A stretch of DNA of 8,940 bases from Paracoccaceae bacterium (GTDB taxonomy: Bacteria > Pseudomonadota > Alphaproteobacteria > Rhodobacterales > Rhodobacteraceae). This document shows positions 6,524-8,940 of this stretch, in pieces. The notes under the pieces were generated by a model, which had not been told where the DNA came from, did no database searches, and saw only the letters and a list, made by a program, of their open reading frames with translations. The stretch lies in the NCBI GenBank assembly GCA_016937725.1, contig JAFGVZ010000150.1:1-8940 (forward strand). The letters are read 5' to 3'. Every line of letters begins with the position of its first letter. Position 1 is the first letter of the stretch. The position numbers and the translations under genes were made by a program.

Positions 6524-6549
6524 CCACGCCCCCGATCATATGGGGGTGG
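6524..6549 (-). promoter_or_regulatory. Hairpin just upstream of the htpX ribosome binding site
   Basis: CCCCC (6529-6533) pairs with GGGGG (6542-6546) around an 8-base loop, and CCA (6524-6526) pairs with TGG (6547-6549) after a 2-base bulge. On the - strand the structure ends 3 bases before the AGAGGA of the htpX RBS. It could affect htpX translation or message stability between the two genes; function is inference. Confidence 0.35.
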
Positions 6550-6576
6550 CGCGCAAGCCGCGCAAGTTTGCAAGGG

Positions 6577-7137
6577 TCAGCCGCCAAAGCTTTCCATCGC
6601 GCGGAAATCCATGCCTTCCAGCACCGGGATCATCACTTCTGGGTCTTCGCCTTCGGCTTGCACCAGAATGCGGTTGGCGATGATGGCCTGCAAACTGGTC
6701 TCATCGCGCAGAAAGCGGACACGGTTGATCCGTTCAATTTGCCCGCCCATTTGCGTAACCATGGCGTTGTTGCCCAGCATCATCGCCATTTGCGCAACCA
6801 TCGGGCTGTCCGCGATCAGGGTGATCGTAAAGCTTTTGCCGTTCCCGGAATAGGTCGCATTGGCAGAGGTGCCGCCGCCCAGCATGGCCATGACGGCATT
6901 CGCTTCGGTGTCAATCTCGCGCGTCATGCCCTCTGGGGCTTCGGGCAAATAGGCCTGCAAGCCATCTGCTTTCAGTGCGGCAAGCAAGCGTTGCGCTTCG
7001 TTCAACTCGTCTTGCGCATAGACCATGTCGCCGTCTTGATATGCCTCTATCGCGGCATTCATGGCGTCCAGAAACGGATCGGCGCTAGCGGGTGCGGCCG
7101 CCAAGGCCGCACAGATTGCGAGTATCTTGGTTCTCAT
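6577..7137 (-). CDS. Exported protein of unknown function with TPR-like N-terminal helices
   Basis: This 186-residue protein has a clear Sec signal peptide: MRTK, a hydrophobic stretch, and a cleavage site after APASA (residue 19), so it is probably periplasmic; no lipobox Cys is present. The mature N terminus (about 20-60) contains AIEAYQDGDMVYAQDELNEA, a helix pair resembling a tetratricopeptide unit. The central part (about 95-135) has a strand-like SFTITLIADSP followed by a Met-rich stretch with six Met between 113 and 130. The C terminus runs through ILVQAEGEDPEVMIPVLEGM. I do not recognise a named family. A weak AAGGGA lies about 6 bases before the ATG. It lies between the kinase gene (66-base gap) and htpX (69-base gap) on the same strand, so co-transcription is likely, and an envelope-related role is possible but unproven. 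Confidence 0.8.
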   Translation of the reverse strand: MRTKILAICAALAAAPASADPFLDAMNAAIEAYQDGDMVYAQDELNEAQRLLAALKADGLQAYLPEAPEGMTREIDTEANAVMAMLGGGTSANATYSGNGKSFTITLIADSPMVAQMAMMLGNNAMVTQMGGQIERINRVRFLRDETSLQAIIANRILVQAEGEDPEVMIPVLEGMDFRAMESFGG

Positions 7138-7203
7138 GGGAAATCCCTTGTGCTGAATGACCCTGAAAACATGCCCTGCGCGCTTTTATCACGCAAGCGT
7201 GAA

Positions 7204-8196
7204 TCAAGTCAGCAGCCCTGCCGCGCGGAACGCCGCGCGCAGGTCGGTCTTGGGGCGCGCGCCGATATGACCGATGACTTCTGCCGCGGCCATGCATCCC
7301 ATGCGCCCGGCAGTTTCCATGTCGCGCCCGGTTGCGAGCCCGAACAAAAAGCCCGCTGCGAATTGGTCTCCCGCGCCGGTCGCATCTACCGGGGTGACGG
7401 TTTGAACCGGAATTTCCACGCGCACCCCGTTGCGGATAATCCAGACCGGGTCGCCCGAGCGGGTGCAAACGATCAGGTCACACTCTTTGGCGGCTTGGGT
7501 CAGCGCGTCTTCCAAATCATTGGCCTCGTATAGCGACACCCATTCCTGTTCATTGCCGATGACGTAATCCATATCTTCGGCCACAAGTTTGCGAAAATCG
7601 GCACGATGGCGGTCCACGCAGAACGGGTCCGACAGCGCAATGCCTGCCATGCCGCCGGTGCTTCGGCAGGCGCGCGCGGCTTTCAAGAACGCCTCTTTCC
7701 CCTTGTCCTTGTCGAACAGGTAGCCTTCGAGGAACACGATCTCGCTATCGGCCATGACCGACTCGTCCACATCATCGGGGCCAAGCTCGGCCGACATGCC
7801 CAGATAGGTGTTCATCGACCGCTCGCCATCGGGCGTGACAAAGATCATGCTGCGAGAGGTCGGCAATTCACCGCCCTTCACTGGCGGATTCACGAATTTT
7901 GCGCCCACCTCGTCGGAATCCTGCGCGTAAAAGCGGCCCAGTTCGTCATCATTCACACGGCCCACGAAGGCCGCGCGCAGACCCAGCGCGCCGGCGCCTG
8001 CGAGCGTATTGGCGACCGACCCGCCAGAGGCTTGCGCGCGGTCATCCATGGCCGCGAACAGGGTTTCCGCACGGTCGCGGTCGATCAGTTGCATGATGCC
8101 CTTGTGGATGTCCATCCGCTCCAGAAAGCGGTCTTCGACCGTGCTGATGACATCGACGATCGCGTTGCCGATCCCGGCAATCTGGTAGGTTTTCAT
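7204..8196 (-). CDS. PfkB-family kinase, adenosine kinase-like
   Basis: This 330-residue cytosolic kinase belongs to the PfkB/ribokinase family, which transfers phosphate from ATP to sugars or nucleosides. Visible motifs are GNAIVDV (10-16), which helps bind substrate, GGSVANT (58-64) as the family's first signature, NEQE (215-218) for Mg-phosphate contact, and DATGAGDQFAAGFL (271-284) with catalytic D277 and the anion hole GAGD. The N-terminal GIGNAIVDV with GGSVANT is the pattern of the bacterial adenosine kinase-like branch, so adenosine salvage is the best guess; another nucleoside or sugar cannot be ruled out. The start ATG overlaps the nth stop as ATGA (8193-8196), with GAGGA 9 bases upstream inside nth, so translation is probably coupled. 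A 66-base gap with a weak 5-bp stem (7189-7202) separates it from the next gene. Confidence 0.9.
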   Translation of the reverse strand: MKTYQIAGIGNAIVDVISTVEDRFLERMDIHKGIMQLIDRDRAETLFAAMDDRAQASGGSVANTLAGAGALGLRAAFVGRVNDDELGRFYAQDSDEVGAKFVNPPVKGGELPTSRSMIFVTPDGERSMNTYLGMSAELGPDDVDESVMADSEIVFLEGYLFDKDKGKEAFLKAARACRSTGGMAGIALSDPFCVDRHRADFRKLVAEDMDYVIGNEQEWVSLYEANDLEDALTQAAKECDLIVCTRSGDPVWIIRNGVRVEIPVQTVTPVDATGAGDQFAAGFLFGLATGRDMETAGRMGCMAAAEVIGHIGARPKTDLRAAFRAAGLLT

Positions 8197-8837
8197 AGGG
8201 TCTTTTCCTCATAGGGGCAGAGATCGCGGATCAGGCAGGTGCCGCAGGCAGGTTTGCGCGCCTTGCAGACATAGCGCCCGTGCAAGATCAGCCAGTGATG
8301 GGCATGAAGTTGGTATTCGGCAGGGATATTGTCCTCGATCGCGCGTTCGACCACATCGACATTGCGACCGGGGCAGATGCCCGTGCGGTTGCCGACGCGG
8401 AAGATATGCGTGTCGACCGCCTGTGCGGGCATGCGCCACCACATGTTCAAAACGACATTGGCGGTCTTGCGGCCAACGCCGGGCAGCGCTTGCAATGCCG
8501 CGCGGGACGATGGCACCTCGCCGCCATATTGCTCGACCAGAATGCGGCTCAGCTTGATGACGTTCTTGGCTTTGTTGCGGTAGAGGCCGATGGTCTTGAT
8601 ATGCTCGATTACACCATCTTCGCCAAGTGCGAGCATCTTTTCAGGTGTGTCGGCCACAGCAAACAGCCCGCGTGTGGCTTTATTCACGCCCACATCTGTG
8701 GCCTGTGCAGACAGGGCCACGGCCACGACCAGCGTGTAGGCATTGACATGCTCCAGCTCGCCCTCGGGTTCCGGGTCTGCCGCGTGAAAGCGGCGAAAGA
8801 TCTCGCGGATCGTGGGGTAATCAAGTTGCTTTGCCAT
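8193..8837 (-). CDS. nth: Endonuclease III (DNA glycosylase/AP lyase)
   Basis: Nth removes oxidised pyrimidines from DNA and cuts the abasic site by beta-elimination, starting base-excision repair. The 214-residue length is typical. It has ALSAQATD (41-48), the helix-hairpin-helix LPGVGRKTA (118-126) with catalytic K124, VDTH (141-144) with catalytic D142, and a 4Fe-4S cluster motif C191-X6-C198-X2-C201-X5-C207 near the C terminus. All key residues are present, so it should be active. The ATG at 8837 lacks a good Shine-Dalgarno sequence, but an upstream ATG at 8859 is out of frame, and MAKQLDYPTI is a family-like start. It overlaps the kinase gene by four bases and follows the tail of another - strand gene by 40 bases. 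Confidence 0.97.
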   Translation of the reverse strand: MAKQLDYPTIREIFRRFHAADPEPEGELEHVNAYTLVVAVALSAQATDVGVNKATRGLFAVADTPEKMLALGEDGVIEHIKTIGLYRNKAKNVIKLSRILVEQYGGEVPSSRAALQALPGVGRKTANVVLNMWWRMPAQAVDTHIFRVGNRTGICPGRNVDVVERAIEDNIPAEYQLHAHHWLILHGRYVCKARKPACGTCLIRDLCPYEEKTL

Positions 8838-8877
8838 TGCTGGTTCTATGCCCTGTCATGGGGCGCGCGGCAAGGGC

Positions 8878-8940
8878 TCAGGCCCGCGCCATCGCAGCCA
8901 GATCCAGCGCGCCCAGATCACGCATGATGGCGCGCACGGG
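8878..8940 (-). CDS. C-terminal tail of an unidentified gene (cut by window edge)
   Basis: On the - strand the frame from the window edge is open for 20 residues, reading PVRAIMRDLGALDLAAMARA, then TGA at 8880-8878. The composition (Ala, Leu, Arg; helix-like) fits the end of a real protein, and the place 40 bases upstream of nth on the same strand fits an operon neighbour. It is too short to assign a family, and an open frame of this length could also arise by chance. Confidence 0.5.
   Translation of the reverse strand, partial: PVRAIMRDLGALDLAAMARA

Noticed and set aside
6508..6573. Longer HtpX reading from the ATG at 6573
   Set aside because: The added residues (Cys, Pro, Arg rich) do not fit the membrane protein's N terminus, and the AGAGGA signal lies inside this stretch, near the later ATGs.
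7189..7202. Hairpin TCACG/CGTGA after the kinase stop as a terminator
   Set aside because: Only 5 bp, and no T-tract follows in the - strand direction; too weak to call.
6568..7533. 321-codon open frame on the + strand
   Set aside because: It spans the exported-protein gene, the gap and part of the kinase gene in antisense, and reads as a shadow of those - strand genes.
1..8940. CRISPR array, tRNA, insertion sequence or prophage
   Set aside because: No regularly spaced repeats, no cloverleaf-like sequence in the gaps, and no transposase, integrase or phage structural motif in any convincing frame.

Overview
The window looks like chromosomal DNA from an alphaproteobacterium, most likely Rhodobacteraceae (Roseobacter/Rhodobacter group). 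The evidence is high GC content, SerC and SerA sequences of the alphaproteobacterial type, and the gene company (serC-serA, htpX, a PfkB adenosine-kinase-like gene, nth). The species cannot be named from sequence alone. Every long stretch is coding: the largest gap between genes is about 131 bases, and no stretch over 300 bases lacks a gene. I see no tRNA, rRNA, CRISPR array, insertion sequence or phage gene.

The left half (1-5523) reads on the + strand. It holds the 3' end of serC, then complete serA (together two steps of serine synthesis), a GC-rich terminator, and a PPP-type metallophosphatase. After an AT-rich spacer comes a two-gene unit: a transglutaminase-like protein with an extra N-terminal domain, and 12 bases later a divergent CoaBC-like flavoprotein/ligase fusion. 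The serC-serA gap carries two perfect GC-rich hairpins. The second lies between a consensus Shine-Dalgarno sequence and the serA start codon.

The right half (5629-8940) reads on the - strand. In transcription order it holds the tail of an unidentified gene, nth (endonuclease III), an adenosine-kinase-like PfkB sugar/nucleoside kinase that overlaps nth by ATGA, a small exported protein of unknown function, and htpX (membrane zinc protease). The two halves converge at 5524-5628, where one hairpin suits each direction of termination.

Most of this is ordinary core genome. The items most worth a second look are the CoaBC-like protein, whose decarboxylase half lacks the usual Asn and flap Cys motifs, its transglutaminase-like partner with an unidentified N-terminal domain, and the hairpin-spaced ribosome binding site of serA. 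I found no clear case for a wholly new system; the transglutaminase/CoaBC-like pair is the best candidate.
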